Source: Streptomyces longhuiensis (lineage in GTDB: Bacteria > Actinomycetota > Actinomycetes > Streptomycetales > Streptomycetaceae). Taken from it: 64,000 bases of DNA. Shown here piece by piece: positions 55,500 to 62,972 of this stretch (position 1 is its first letter; every line of letters begins with the position of its first letter). Location of the stretch: positions 1,488,001 through 1,552,000 of the forward strand of contig NZ_CP085173.1 in NCBI RefSeq assembly GCF_020616555.1, read 5' to 3'. The notes beneath the pieces were generated by a model. It ran no database searches. It was not told the origin of the DNA and saw nothing but the letters and a program-made list of their open reading frames with translations. Position numbers and translations under genes: made by a program.

Positions 55500-56464
55500 C
55501 GCGCGGCCTCCTTCTGTGTGCGGGTGCGTGTTCCTGCGAGCGTTCCGCCGCAGAGACGTCGCAGCGGGGAGGCCGCGGTAGCCCGGGCCGAACCGCGTCC
55601 GTAGCGGCGTTCGAGCCATGCCTGCGGGACGCTCAGCAGGCTGACCAGGGCCAGATACCAGAGGGACGCCACCACCAGCATCGGGATGACCTGGTAATTC
55701 TGCCCGTACACGTCCTGGATGTTGGACATCAGGTCGTGCGCGGCGATCACCGACACGAGAGCGGTCATCTTGAGCATGTTGATGGTCTCGTTGCCCAGCG
55801 GCGGGATGATCACCCGCATCGCCTGGGGCAGCACGATCCGCCGCATGGTGAGTGCCGGACGCATGCCGAGGGAGTGCGCGGCCTCGGTCTGCCCGACGTC
55901 GACCGACTGGATTCCGGCGCGCACGATCTCGGAGGCGTAGGCGGCCTCGTTCAGGCCGAGCGCGAGGAGGGCCGCGACGGACGGGGTGAGCAGACTGTTG
56001 GTGTCGGCCTGGAAGAAGGTCACGCCGGTGAAGGGAATGCCGATCATCACGTGCTGGTAGAGGGCCCCGGCGTAGCCCCAGAAGATGATCTGCACGAGAA
56101 GCGGCGTGCCACGGAAGGCCCAGACGAACAGCGACGAGAGGCCGTACAGGACGGGGTCGTCGGAGAGGCGCATGACGGCCACGAGGGTGCCGAGGACGAG
56201 ACCGAGGGTCATTGCGGCGGCGGTCAGCCACAGGGTGGTGGCCAGCCCGTCGAAGACGAGTCCGGCGAACAGGTAGTGACCGATGACGTCCCAGTGCAGG
56301 TTGTCGTTGCGCGCGAGCGAGCCGACGAGACCGGCCAGTGCGGCGACGGCGGCGACCGCGGCGGCGGCGCGGCCCCAGTGGCGTACGGGGACGATGGGGG
56401 AAGCCTCGGGTGCGGGGCCGTCGTTCTGGCGCGGCGTGCCGGTGGCGGTGCTGGTCACGGACAT
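55496..56464 (-). CDS. Polar amino-acid ABC transporter permease
   Basis: A 322-residue permease of the His/Glu/Gln family (HEQRo), with an extended N-terminus and five or six membrane segments. The EAA loop reads [21 protein letters not shown] single permease gene suggests a homodimer. It starts two bases after the binding-protein stop and overlaps the ATPase gene. Confidence 0.92.
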   Translation of the reverse strand: MSVTSTATGTPRQNDGPAPEASPIVPVRHWGRAAAAVAAVAALAGLVGSLARNDNLHWDVIGHYLFAGLVFDGLATTLWLTAAAMTLGLVLGTLVAVMRLSDDPVLYGLSSLFVWAFRGTPLLVQIIFWGYAGALYQHVMIGIPFTGVTFFQADTNSLLTPSVAALLALGLNEAAYASEIVRAGIQSVDVGQTEAAHSLGMRPALTMRRIVLPQAMRVIIPPLGNETINMLKMTALVSVIAAHDLMSNIQDVYGQNYQVIPMLVVASLWYLALVSLLSVPQAWLERRYGRGSARATAASPLRRLCGGTLAGTRTRTQKEAAR

Positions 56465-56466
56465 CT

Positions 56467-57417
56467 CTAGTCCACCGCCGCGTTCTCGGTGGCCTGCTTC
56501 AGCGCGATGCCGGCGACGCCGTACTTCGCGCAGATCCTGTTGAGCGTGCCGTCGTCCATCAGTTCCTGAAGGGCTCGCCGGATCGCGCTCGTGAGCCGCG
56601 GAAGCTGCTTCGACACGGCGATGCCGTTGGGTGAGGCGCGGTAGCCGGCCGGCGCCTCGGGGTCCTCCGCCAGGTCGAAGGCCTTCCCGCCGTCGGCGGT
56701 CTTGGCCGCCCAGCCCGCGGCGGGCTTGGTCACGACGACGGCGCTCACCTTGCCCGAGCGCAGGGCGAGCTGGGCGTCCGAGTCCTTGGGGAACGTCTGG
56801 ATGTCGGCCGGCCGGTGACCGGCGGACCGGCACGCGGACTGGTGGGCCGAGAGCAGCTTGTGCTGGTTGGTGGCGGCCTGGACGCCGACCTTCCCGCCGC
56901 AGAGGTCGTCGAGCGTGACGATCTTTTGCGGATTGCCTTCGGCCACCAGAATCCCGGACCCGGAGCGCGAGTAGTCGACGAAGTCGAGCAGCTTCTCACG
57001 CTCCCTGTTGTCGGTGAGCGCCGACATCGCCACGTCGAACTTGCCCGCCTGGATCGCTGGCACGATGCCGTCGAACTTCGTGGGCGTGAAGGCGAACGTC
57101 ACACCGAGTTTCGCGCCCAGGGCCTGGCCGAGGTCGTAGTCGAGTCCGGTCAGATCGCTCTTGCCCGCTGCCACGAACATGGCGAAGGGCGGGTACGGAA
57201 CGTCGGTGGCCACGCGGACGGTGCCCGCCTTCCTGATCCGCTCGGGCAGCGCCGCGTGCAGCGTCGCGTCCCGTGCCACGGCGATGTCGGCGGACTTGTC
57301 ACGGGAGGCCGGTTCGCCGCCGCGGGCGTCGCCCGCTCCGCAGCCGGCGAGCACCACCGTGGCCGCGCAGGCCAGCACGGCCGCCGCCGCGTGGCGAGGC
57401 GCAGAGATGTACTTCAA
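56467..57417 (-). CDS. Amino-acid-binding lipoprotein of ABC transporter
   Basis: A 316-residue family 3 solute-binding protein. The lipobox is VLAGC with the lipidated C26. Binding-lobe motifs include [31 protein letters not shown] and [23 protein letters not shown] 57417 follows GAGAGGG. It captures a polar amino acid or dipeptide; the coupled M20 peptidase suggests an N-substituted amino acid or peptide. Confidence 0.9.
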   Translation of the reverse strand: MKYISAPRHAAAAVLACAATVVLAGCGAGDARGGEPASRDKSADIAVARDATLHAALPERIRKAGTVRVATDVPYPPFAMFVAAGKSDLTGLDYDLGQALGAKLGVTFAFTPTKFDGIVPAIQAGKFDVAMSALTDNREREKLLDFVDYSRSGSGILVAEGNPQKIVTLDDLCGGKVGVQAATNQHKLLSAHQSACRSAGHRPADIQTFPKDSDAQLALRSGKVSAVVVTKPAAGWAAKTADGGKAFDLAEDPEAPAGYRASPNGIAVSKQLPRLTSAIRRALQELMDDGTLNRICAKYGVAGIALKQATENAAVD

Positions 57418-57476
57418 CGTCGTTCCCTCTCGGAGGTCCGAGGCGCGCGGAGACCCCGCGGCCGACCTCCCAGAAG

Positions 57477-57511
57477 TTACACATCAAGCCTCCAGATGGC
57501 TAGATGTAATG
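57477..57511. promoter_or_regulatory. Dyad upstream of the amino-acid transporter operon
   Basis: ACATC (57481-57485) and GATGT (57503-57507) form an inverted repeat within TTACACATC and GATGTAATG, about 60 bases before the TTG start. It may be an operator for the local RpiR protein. The rest of 57418-57590 holds nothing else I can identify. Confidence 0.35.
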
Positions 57512-57590
57512 CACGTTACGTCGATGACACCGGCAGACCTCCGCGTGGGCGACTCGGGAACAGGAGTGGCGGGCGTGCGCGCCCGGCGGC

Positions 57591-58484
57591 CTACGCCGCG
57601 CTGGAGACCGGGGTCGGGACGGGGCGGCCGACATCCGCCATGCGACGCTCCGGGCCGCGGCGGCTCAGCACCAGATGACCGACGAACGCGGCGGGACCGA
57701 AGAAGATCTGCGCGGGCACGATCTCGGGGAAATGCCCGGTGAGCGCCTCGACCGTGACCGGTGTGAGGGTCGGCAGGAGCGCGCCGAACACGGCGACGAG
57801 GCCGAGCGCGGTGACGAGACCGGGCCGCCCGTAGGCCTTGTACGCGACGGTGCTGTAGAGGGCGTACACGAGGAGGTCGCCCATGCCGAGCACCGCGCCG
57901 AGGTCTCCGACGCGCAGGCCCGCGGAGGGCGCGAAGGCGTAGCCCTGCACGGCGTCGAAGAGCCGCTGCGTGATGGGCACGGCCGTGGCGAAGAACAGGT
58001 CGTACGCGGCAAGGGCCAGCGCGAACCGGGCCACGTGCCGCAGACGGAGACCGCCCTGGGCGTTGAGGTTGGCGGCACCGACCGCCATCAGCATGATGAC
58101 GGTGCTGTTGATCAGCCAGTACGGGAGCGCATGGGTCGGGTCGTCCTCGGCGGTGCGCGCGGCGAACCAGTCGGCCGCGAGGAGCGCGGCGATGAGCAGC
58201 CACCGGAGCCGGGCGCTTCGGACCACGGGGCCGTAGGCGACGGCGAGGCCGCCCGCCAGGGTGAGGCCGAGGACGGGCGGCAGGAGCGCGCCCGGCAGGG
58301 CCAGGTAGAGGAACGGCAGGGCGATGACGAAGCCCATCATGATGACCATGTCGTTGCCGTTGAAGGCTCCGACGGCCGGCCGCGGCAGGGTGACGAGCCG
58401 GAAGTACGCGACGCCGGCGAGCGAGACGCCCAGGGCGATGCCCAGCGTGACGAGGGTGAAGAACACGGACTGCGCGGCGCTCAC
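57591..58484 (-). CDS. Presenilin/signal-peptide-peptidase-like (A22) intramembrane aspartyl protease
   Basis: A 297-residue polytopic protein with about nine hydrophobic segments. Segment 6 contains AAYDLFFATAVPI with the YD pair at 161-162, close to the YDIFFVFGTPVM of signal peptide peptidase. Segment 7 contains LGMGDLLVYALY with GxGD at 200-203. Segment 9 contains VPAQIFFGPA (PAQ at 257-259), matching the PAL motif region PALLYLVPA. Two aspartates in segments 6 and 7 and PAL in segment 9 is the topology of family A22. The prepilin peptidase family (A24) also has GxGD but lacks the YD and PAL contexts. GTG 58484 overlaps the ligase-like gene by four bases. Bacterial A22 proteins are rare. 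Confidence 0.75.
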   Translation of the reverse strand: MSAAQSVFFTLVTLGIALGVSLAGVAYFRLVTLPRPAVGAFNGNDMVIMMGFVIALPFLYLALPGALLPPVLGLTLAGGLAVAYGPVVRSARLRWLLIAALLAADWFAARTAEDDPTHALPYWLINSTVIMLMAVGAANLNAQGGLRLRHVARFALALAAYDLFFATAVPITQRLFDAVQGYAFAPSAGLRVGDLGAVLGMGDLLVYALYSTVAYKAYGRPGLVTALGLVAVFGALLPTLTPVTVEALTGHFPEIVPAQIFFGPAAFVGHLVLSRRGPERRMADVGRPVPTPVSSAA

Positions 58485-59896
58485 GAGGCCCTCCCGGCGA
58501 AGCTGTGCTCGACCAAGTCGCAGCGGTAGCGCCTCAGTTGGTGGCCCTCGACGTCGGTGAGGGCGACGGTCGCGTCGATGCCCGCCGCGGCGAGGCGGCC
58601 GGCGATGTCGGCCGGGCTGTTGTCCGCGGCGCACGCGGCGGCGAGTTCGAGCCGCAGCCTGCCGTCGGTGACGTCGGTCCGGTAGCGCATGGGCCACCGG
58701 GCGCCCGGCAGCGCGTCGAGGACCTCGATGATGTCGCGCGGCATCACGGCCCCGGCGCGGGTGCTCAGCACGTGGTCGGCCTTGCCGAGGATGTGCGAGG
58801 TGGCCGGGACGTTCGCCATCTCGCAGGTGAGGGGTGCGTCGGGCAGACGCCGTACGAGATCGCGGGTGTCGTAGCGGAAGAGCGGCATGCACTCCCGGTA
58901 CGGGTAGAACGGGGTGGCGACGATGGTGCCGAGCGCACCGGGCTCGGCCGGCTCCCCGGTCTCCAGGTCGCACACCTCGACGAGGCCGATCCCGGCGTCG
59001 ATGTGCAGATGCCGCTGCGCGCAGATCGCGCCCGCCACCGGAGTCACCTCGGTCATGCCGTAGCCGTCGTGGACGGGGGCGCCGAAGGTCTCCTCGGCGG
59101 CCGAGGCCAGGGCCGGTGACAGGACTTCGCTACCCACGTTGATGCGCCGCAGCCGGAAGTCGGCGGGGCCGAGGCCCCGTTCACGGGCGAGGATGACCAA
59201 CTGGCCCAGATAGCTCGGGTAGGTGACCATCAGGGTCGGAGCGGGGGCGTCGGTGCCTACGGTGAGGTCGAGGGTCTCTGCGGGGGGCACCAGGCCGACC
59301 ATGCGGATCGCGGCCCCGGCCATGCGGGCCACCTGCATCTCCGCGTACGCGGTGCCGGTGGCGCGGGAGCTGATGTTGAACTGGACGAGGTCCGTGGTGC
59401 GTACATTGCCGCGAAGGACCTGCGAGAGAGCCACCAGAGCGGGCCACAGCCGCTCCTCGTAGCGGGAGTACCAGACCTCGGCGGGGCGGCCCGTCGTGCC
59501 GGTGGTGCGCGAGGCGAGGAACGGCTCACCGCACAGAAAGTCGCGAGACCGTTTGACGAGGTCCGTCTTCGTGGTGACGGGGACGCGGCCCATGGTCTCG
59601 ACGGTCAGCGTGGCGGGGTCGACGCCCGCGGCCTCGAAGTGCTCGGCGTAGAAAGGTGACTTGTCGGCCAGGCGCCTGGCGGTGCGGCGCAGGGCCTTGT
59701 TCGTCAGGTCGGCGCGCAGTTGCGGGTCGGCGGCCGCGCCCCGCAGGAGTTGTTCGACATCCTCTCCCGGCGAGCCGAACTCGGCGATCGTCGCGAGGGC
59801 GTCCTCGACCAGCCGCTCGGCGGACCGTACGTCGATGGGGCGGCCGAGCACCATCGCCAGCGCCATGCGGAACTGCCGTATCCCCGCGTCGAACAT
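58481..59896 (-). CDS. Phenylacetate-CoA-ligase-family adenylate-forming enzyme
   Basis: A 471-residue member of the PaaK-like branch of the ANL superfamily. The ATP loop is SRTTGTTGRPAEVWYS (about 129-144), motif A5 is DGYGMTEVTP (277-286), the ribose-binding aspartate is in YDTRDLV (342-348), and a short C-terminal domain follows from about 375. There is a long helical N-terminal extension of roughly 90 residues. PaaK enzymes activate carboxylates as acyl-adenylates; many homologues in biosynthetic clusters use non-aryl substrates. It lies between the small peptide gene and the A22 protease, so the carboxylate may be that of the peptide or of an acyl group joined to it. ATG 59896 has GGAGG at four bases. 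Confidence 0.85.
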   Translation of the reverse strand: MFDAGIRQFRMALAMVLGRPIDVRSAERLVEDALATIAEFGSPGEDVEQLLRGAAADPQLRADLTNKALRRTARRLADKSPFYAEHFEAAGVDPATLTVETMGRVPVTTKTDLVKRSRDFLCGEPFLASRTTGTTGRPAEVWYSRYEERLWPALVALSQVLRGNVRTTDLVQFNISSRATGTAYAEMQVARMAGAAIRMVGLVPPAETLDLTVGTDAPAPTLMVTYPSYLGQLVILARERGLGPADFRLRRINVGSEVLSPALASAAEETFGAPVHDGYGMTEVTPVAGAICAQRHLHIDAGIGLVEVCDLETGEPAEPGALGTIVATPFYPYRECMPLFRYDTRDLVRRLPDAPLTCEMANVPATSHILGKADHVLSTRAGAVMPRDIIEVLDALPGARWPMRYRTDVTDGRLRLELAAACAADNSPADIAGRLAAAGIDATVALTDVEGHQLRRYRCDLVEHSFAGRAS

Positions 59897-59962
59897 GGTT
59901 CCTCCCCCGCCTCCGACCCATCGCGCACCGTGAACCGTGACCCCCTGAAACCCGGCAGAGAA

Positions 59963-59994
59963 ACGGGGCGGGCGGCCGTGGCCACCCGCCCCGT
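59963..59994 (-). terminator. Attenuator-like hairpin between the peptide gene and the adenylating enzyme
   Basis: ACGGGGCGGG (59963-59972) pairs perfectly with CCCGCCCCGT (59985-59994); the 12-base loop contains a further GGCC/GGCC pairing. On the minus strand it starts eight bases after the peptide stop and is followed by TTTCTCTG. It would lower read-through and so raise the peptide-to-enzyme ratio, as in many peptide precursor operons. Confidence 0.7.
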
Positions 59995-60001
59995 CGCCGC
60001 G

Positions 60002-60088
60002 TCAGCTGGGGCAGTTGGTGAAGAGCACCGCCGCCAGCGAACCCATGACGTACTTGGTGTGCTTGAGCGTGGAAACGATCGCGGACAT
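60002..60088 (-). CDS. 28-residue hydrophobic peptide with C-terminal Asn-Cys-Pro-Ser
   Basis: A small ORF starts at ATG 60088 behind GAGGGGG at seven bases and stops at TGA 60002-60004. It reads MSAIVSTLKHTKYVMGSLAA followed by VLFTNCPS. A basic stretch (K9, H10, K12) precedes a hydrophobic segment (13-23), which predicts an N-in, type II orientation, the orientation of signal-peptide-peptidase substrates. The single cysteine is two residues from the C-terminus. It heads the operon with the adenylating enzyme and the A22 protease. An in-frame ATG at 60151 would give 49 residues but lies upstream of the likely transcription start. The role as precursor is inferred from context. Confidence 0.7.
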   Translation of the reverse strand: MSAIVSTLKHTKYVMGSLAAVLFTNCPS

Positions 60089-60118
60089 TCGTAAACCCCC
60101 TCCATCGTTCGGATGACC

Positions 60119-60172
60119 TTCACCGGCTGGTGAAAGCACAACGATGCTCATTGCGGCAAACTCTCCTGTCAA
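60119..60172 (-). promoter_or_regulatory. Promoter and operator-like dyad of the peptide operon
   Basis: On the minus strand a consensus -35 TTGACA (60172-60167) is followed after 17 bases by GAGCAT (60149-60144), a weak -10. TTCACC-GGCT-GGTGAA (60119-60134), a perfect six-base dyad, sits just downstream of the expected start near 60137, where a repressor would block transcription. Confidence 0.5.
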
Positions 60173-60215
60173 GAACACGTCCAGCGATCCATTGTTCGCG
60201 CCGAAACATGCAATC

Positions 60216-60229
60216 GGACGAGATCGTCC
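60216..60229. promoter_or_regulatory. GGACGA-GA-TCGTCC dyad in the divergent promoter region
   Basis: A perfect six-base inverted repeat with a two-base centre lies between the peptide operon and the LLM flavoprotein gene. It may control either direction. Confidence 0.45.
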
Positions 60230-60321
60230 CGCGTCAGGCCGCTCCCCGCGCTCACACGATGAGTTCCGCCGCCGCTCACGGTCATGGACGGAGCAGCACC
60301 CCCGACAGAGGAGAGCTCCCG

Positions 60322-61209
60322 ATGAACACCCCGCGCATCGGCTTCGGTCTGCCGAGCTTCGGACCGCACGCAGGACCCGAGGCCATCGCCGACGTGGCGC
60401 GAGCCGCCGAGCGTCTCGGCTTCGACAGCGTGTCCCTGTCCGAGCGGCTTCTGCTCCCCGCCGGACCCGACTGGCACAACGAGGCACGGCTGCCCGAGTC
60501 GTACGTGTGGGAACCGCTCGAGACGCTCACCTGGGCCGCGGCGCACACGAGCCGGATCAGGCTGGCGACGGGCATCGTCAACGCCCTGTTCCAGCCACCA
60601 CTGATCCTTGCCCGGCGGCTCGCCACCCTCGACCGGCTCTCCGGCGGGCGGCTCGACGTCGGCATCGGACAGGGCTGGCTGCCGGAGGAGTTCACGGCCA
60701 CCGGAGTGCCGGCCGGCCGTCGGGGCGCGGGCTTCGAGGAGCACATCGCCGCGATGCGGGCCTGCTGGGGCCCGGACCCCGTGCGGTACGAGGGGAAGTT
60801 CTACCGGATCCCGCCGGCGACCGTCGGGCCCAAACCGGTGAACGGCCCGCTCCCCCTGGTCATCGGGGCGGGCGCGCGTTCCGCGGTGGAACGGGCGGCC
60901 CGGCTCGGCGCGGGGTTCGTCACCGTGGTGTTCCCGCAGGACTGGGACACCGCCCGTACGCAGATCGACTGGTACCGGGATGCCGGCGGCGCCGGTCCTT
61001 TGGTGATCCGGATCCTCGCGGTCTCCCAGGACACTCCCGACCCGGTGGCCACGCTGGTCGACGGCGCACGTGAGCAGCGGAAGCGGTGCGTGGAGCTGGG
61101 CGCGGACGAGATCCAGTGGGGCGACCTCAATCTGGCGGAGGTACCCGTCCAGGACCAGGTGGTGGCGATGGAGGCGATGGCGGCGGCCCTGGACCTCGAC
61201 GCCTCCTGA
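60322..61209 (+). CDS. LLM-class (luciferase-like) F420- or FMN-dependent oxidoreductase
   Basis: A 295-residue TIM-barrel oxidoreductase of the TIGR03619-like group. Diagnostic segments are IGFGLPSFGPHAGPEAIADV, SRIRLATGIVNALFQPPLIL, LSGGRLDVGIGQGWLPEEF and the closing GADEIQWG. Such proteins in Streptomyces usually use coenzyme F420. ATG 60322 has GGAG at eight bases. It is divergent from the peptide operon and shares its 233-base control region, so it could be part of the same system. Confidence 0.85.
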   Translation: MNTPRIGFGLPSFGPHAGPEAIADVARAAERLGFDSVSLSERLLLPAGPDWHNEARLPESYVWEPLETLTWAAAHTSRIRLATGIVNALFQPPLILARRLATLDRLSGGRLDVGIGQGWLPEEFTATGVPAGRRGAGFEEHIAAMRACWGPDPVRYEGKFYRIPPATVGPKPVNGPLPLVIGAGARSAVERAARLGAGFVTVVFPQDWDTARTQIDWYRDAGGAGPLVIRILAVSQDTPDPVATLVDGAREQRKRCVELGADEIQWGDLNLAEVPVQDQVVAMEAMAAALDLDAS

Positions 61210-61306
61210 GGACCACTGCGCCCGGCCGGCCTCGGCGTGCTCCCTCTACGATGGCGGGATACCGCCGCTCATGTGCCGGCGGGCCGCCGGTCGGGAGGGG
61301 CCACCA

Positions 61307-61615
61307 ATGATCATTTTCGGTACGCGGGGATATCTGTACCAGCTCGCGATGCTCACGTTCGTCTGCGGAAACTGCGGCAATCCCGCGGCGCACGCGCTGC
61401 GCAAGTACGTCACGAAGTTCACGCTGTTCTTCGTGCCGCTGTTCCCCATCTCCACCAAGTACCGCTCGCAGTGCACGTTCTGCGGGATCGAGCACCACCT
61501 CGCCAAGGAGCAGGCGGAGGCACTGCTCGCGCAGGCCGCCGCGCCCGCCGGTCACCCGGCGCAGGGCCAGCAGCAGCCGGGCCAGCCGCTCGGCCAGAAC
61601 CCGTACCAGCAGTAG
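61307..61615 (+). CDS. Zinc-ribbon protein
   Basis: A 102-residue protein with one four-cysteine zinc ribbon: CGNCGNP near residue 20 and CTFCGIEHH near residue 56, linked by a hydrophobic strand pair (TKFTLFFVPLFPISTKYRS) typical of zinc-ribbon domain family 15. The tail is Gln/Pro/Gly-rich. ATG 61307 follows GAGGGG. Function unknown, common in actinobacteria. Confidence 0.85.
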   Translation: MIIFGTRGYLYQLAMLTFVCGNCGNPAAHALRKYVTKFTLFFVPLFPISTKYRSQCTFCGIEHHLAKEQAEALLAQAAAPAGHPAQGQQQPGQPLGQNPYQQ

Positions 61616-61619
61616 TCGT

Positions 61620-62159
61620 TCAGGGGCTGGCGGCGAACGGCGCCGTGAGGCGCAGCCGCCAGTCCCGGTCGGTGCGGACCACGAGATCGACGCGCCAGGC
61701 CGCCACGCGCAGCGGGAGCAGCGGCCGCACCCGGTCCTGCACGAGCTCCGCCTCCTCGTCCGTGGCCCCCGTCGCCAGCGTGACGTGCGGCTCGGGTCGC
61801 TCCCCGAACCGGCCGCCGTACGGGGCGATGTGTGGCCAGCGTGCGCAGAACGCGTCCGCCACGCACTGCAGCGCGGGTACGGGCACGGCGACGAAGCGCG
61901 GCGCCACCACGAAGTCCTTCAGATCCGTCTCGACCGCGGGCAGTGACGACGCGAGGTCACGTACCTCGGCGTCGACGTCCGCCGTCAGCTCCCCCGCCGG
62001 CAAGAACGGGTAGAGCAGCGAGACATGGGCGGGCAGGCCCTTTCTCACCAGCGTCGGGTTGACCTCCGCCGCGGCTTCGAGCAGCGGGTTCGCCATGGGC
62101 AGGGTGATCACCAGAGCGCTCCGGTCCTCCGGGGCGCGCCCCTCGCCGACGGCCGTCAT
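61620..62159 (-). CDS. 2H phosphoesterase (2'-5' RNA ligase-like)
   Basis: A 179-residue 2H-superfamily protein with the two HxT/S motifs HVSLL (about residue 45) and HVTLA (about residue 127), which form the active site. Members hydrolyse cyclic phosphates on RNA or nucleotides. ATG 62159 is chosen because GGAGGTGAGG precedes it. It is convergent with the zinc-ribbon gene and 71 bases downstream of a sortase substrate. Confidence 0.85.
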   Translation of the reverse strand: MTAVGEGRAPEDRSALVITLPMANPLLEAAAEVNPTLVRKGLPAHVSLLYPFLPAGELTADVDAEVRDLASSLPAVETDLKDFVVAPRFVAVPVPALQCVADAFCARWPHIAPYGGRFGERPEPHVTLATGATDEEAELVQDRVRPLLPLRVAAWRVDLVVRTDRDWRLRLTAPFAASP

Positions 62160-62230
62160 GGCCACCTCACCTCCGTGCTGGGACATGCGTGCGGGGGCGG
62201 ACCAGGAACGGCCCGCCCCCGCACATGTTC

Positions 62231-62866
62231 TCAGCCCTGAGCGGCGCCGCGACGCTTGCGCGTCGCCCATACGAGGCCGCCACCCGCGAGGATCACCACG
62301 GCGGCCGCGCCACCGATGAGCGGCGTGGCGCTGGACGAGCCCGTCTCGGCGAGGTCACCCGAGTCGGCGCTCGGCTTGGACGAGGGCACCGCGGCAGCGG
62401 AGCTCGTCGCCGTGCTGGGCTTGTCGCTCGGCGTGGGAGACGCCGTGTCGGCCGGCTTGGACGGCGTCGGAGTCGGCTTCGGCGTGTCCGACGGCTTGGG
62501 CGTGCTGCCCTCGCACACCGGGGCCGTCTTCGTCTCGTCACGCGAGTACTGGTCGCCGTCGCCGGCCTTCACGACCAGACGGACCGCGAGTTCCTTGCTG
62601 TGCTCGGGCAGGTTCAGCTTCTGGTGGAAATCGTTCTTGAACGTCTCGGTGGGCAGGAGGTCCTTGCCGTCCACCGTGACGGTCACCGTGTTCTCGGACC
62701 GCGACCCGTAGTTGGTCAGGTCGAGGCTGACCTGGGAGCAGGTCACCTCCCACACGGGGGTGTGCGCCTGCGCCGGGCTCGCGAAGAGCCCCACGCCGAA
62801 CGCACCTGCCGTGGCGGCCGCTATGAGGGCGCCCGATGCCCGCCACGTCTTCTTGTTCTCAACCAC
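62231..62866 (-). CDS. Sortase-anchored surface protein (LAETG)
   Basis: A 211-residue exported protein. Residues 1-34 are a signal peptide (ALIAAATAGAFGVGLFASPA, cleavage at AQAHT). A beta-rich domain with two cysteines covers residues 35-118, then a Pro/Ser/Thr wall-spanning region, then LAETG near residue 177, a hydrophobic helix (LIGGAAAVVILAGGGLVWA) and the basic tail RKRRG. LAxTG is the class E sortase signal used for Streptomyces surface proteins. The chromosomal sortase is not in this window. Confidence 0.88.
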   Translation of the reverse strand: MVENKKTWRASGALIAAATAGAFGVGLFASPAQAHTPVWEVTCSQVSLDLTNYGSRSENTVTVTVDGKDLLPTETFKNDFHQKLNLPEHSKELAVRLVVKAGDGDQYSRDETKTAPVCEGSTPKPSDTPKPTPTPSKPADTASPTPSDKPSTATSSAAAVPSSKPSADSGDLAETGSSSATPLIGGAAAVVILAGGGLVWATRKRRGAAQG

Positions 62867-62972
62867 AGAATTTTCCTCCGCGATGTGTTCGCCCCGTTTG
62901 ACAGTGCGCGCACACTACTCCTGGCGCACCGGGGGCTCGCAACCGCCTCCCCCTTATCCCACGCCCCCTGGT

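Noticed and set aside
57591..58484. Type IV prepilin peptidase (A24)
   Set aside because: The GxGD is present, but the second aspartate sits in a YD context one segment earlier, the PAL-like motif is present, the protein has about nine segments, and no pilin genes are nearby.
60002..60151. A 49-residue form of the small peptide from ATG 60151
   Set aside because: It has a possible GGAGAG site, but the start lies upstream of the expected transcription start of the TTGACA promoter, and ATG 60088 has the better ribosome-binding site. Not fully excluded.
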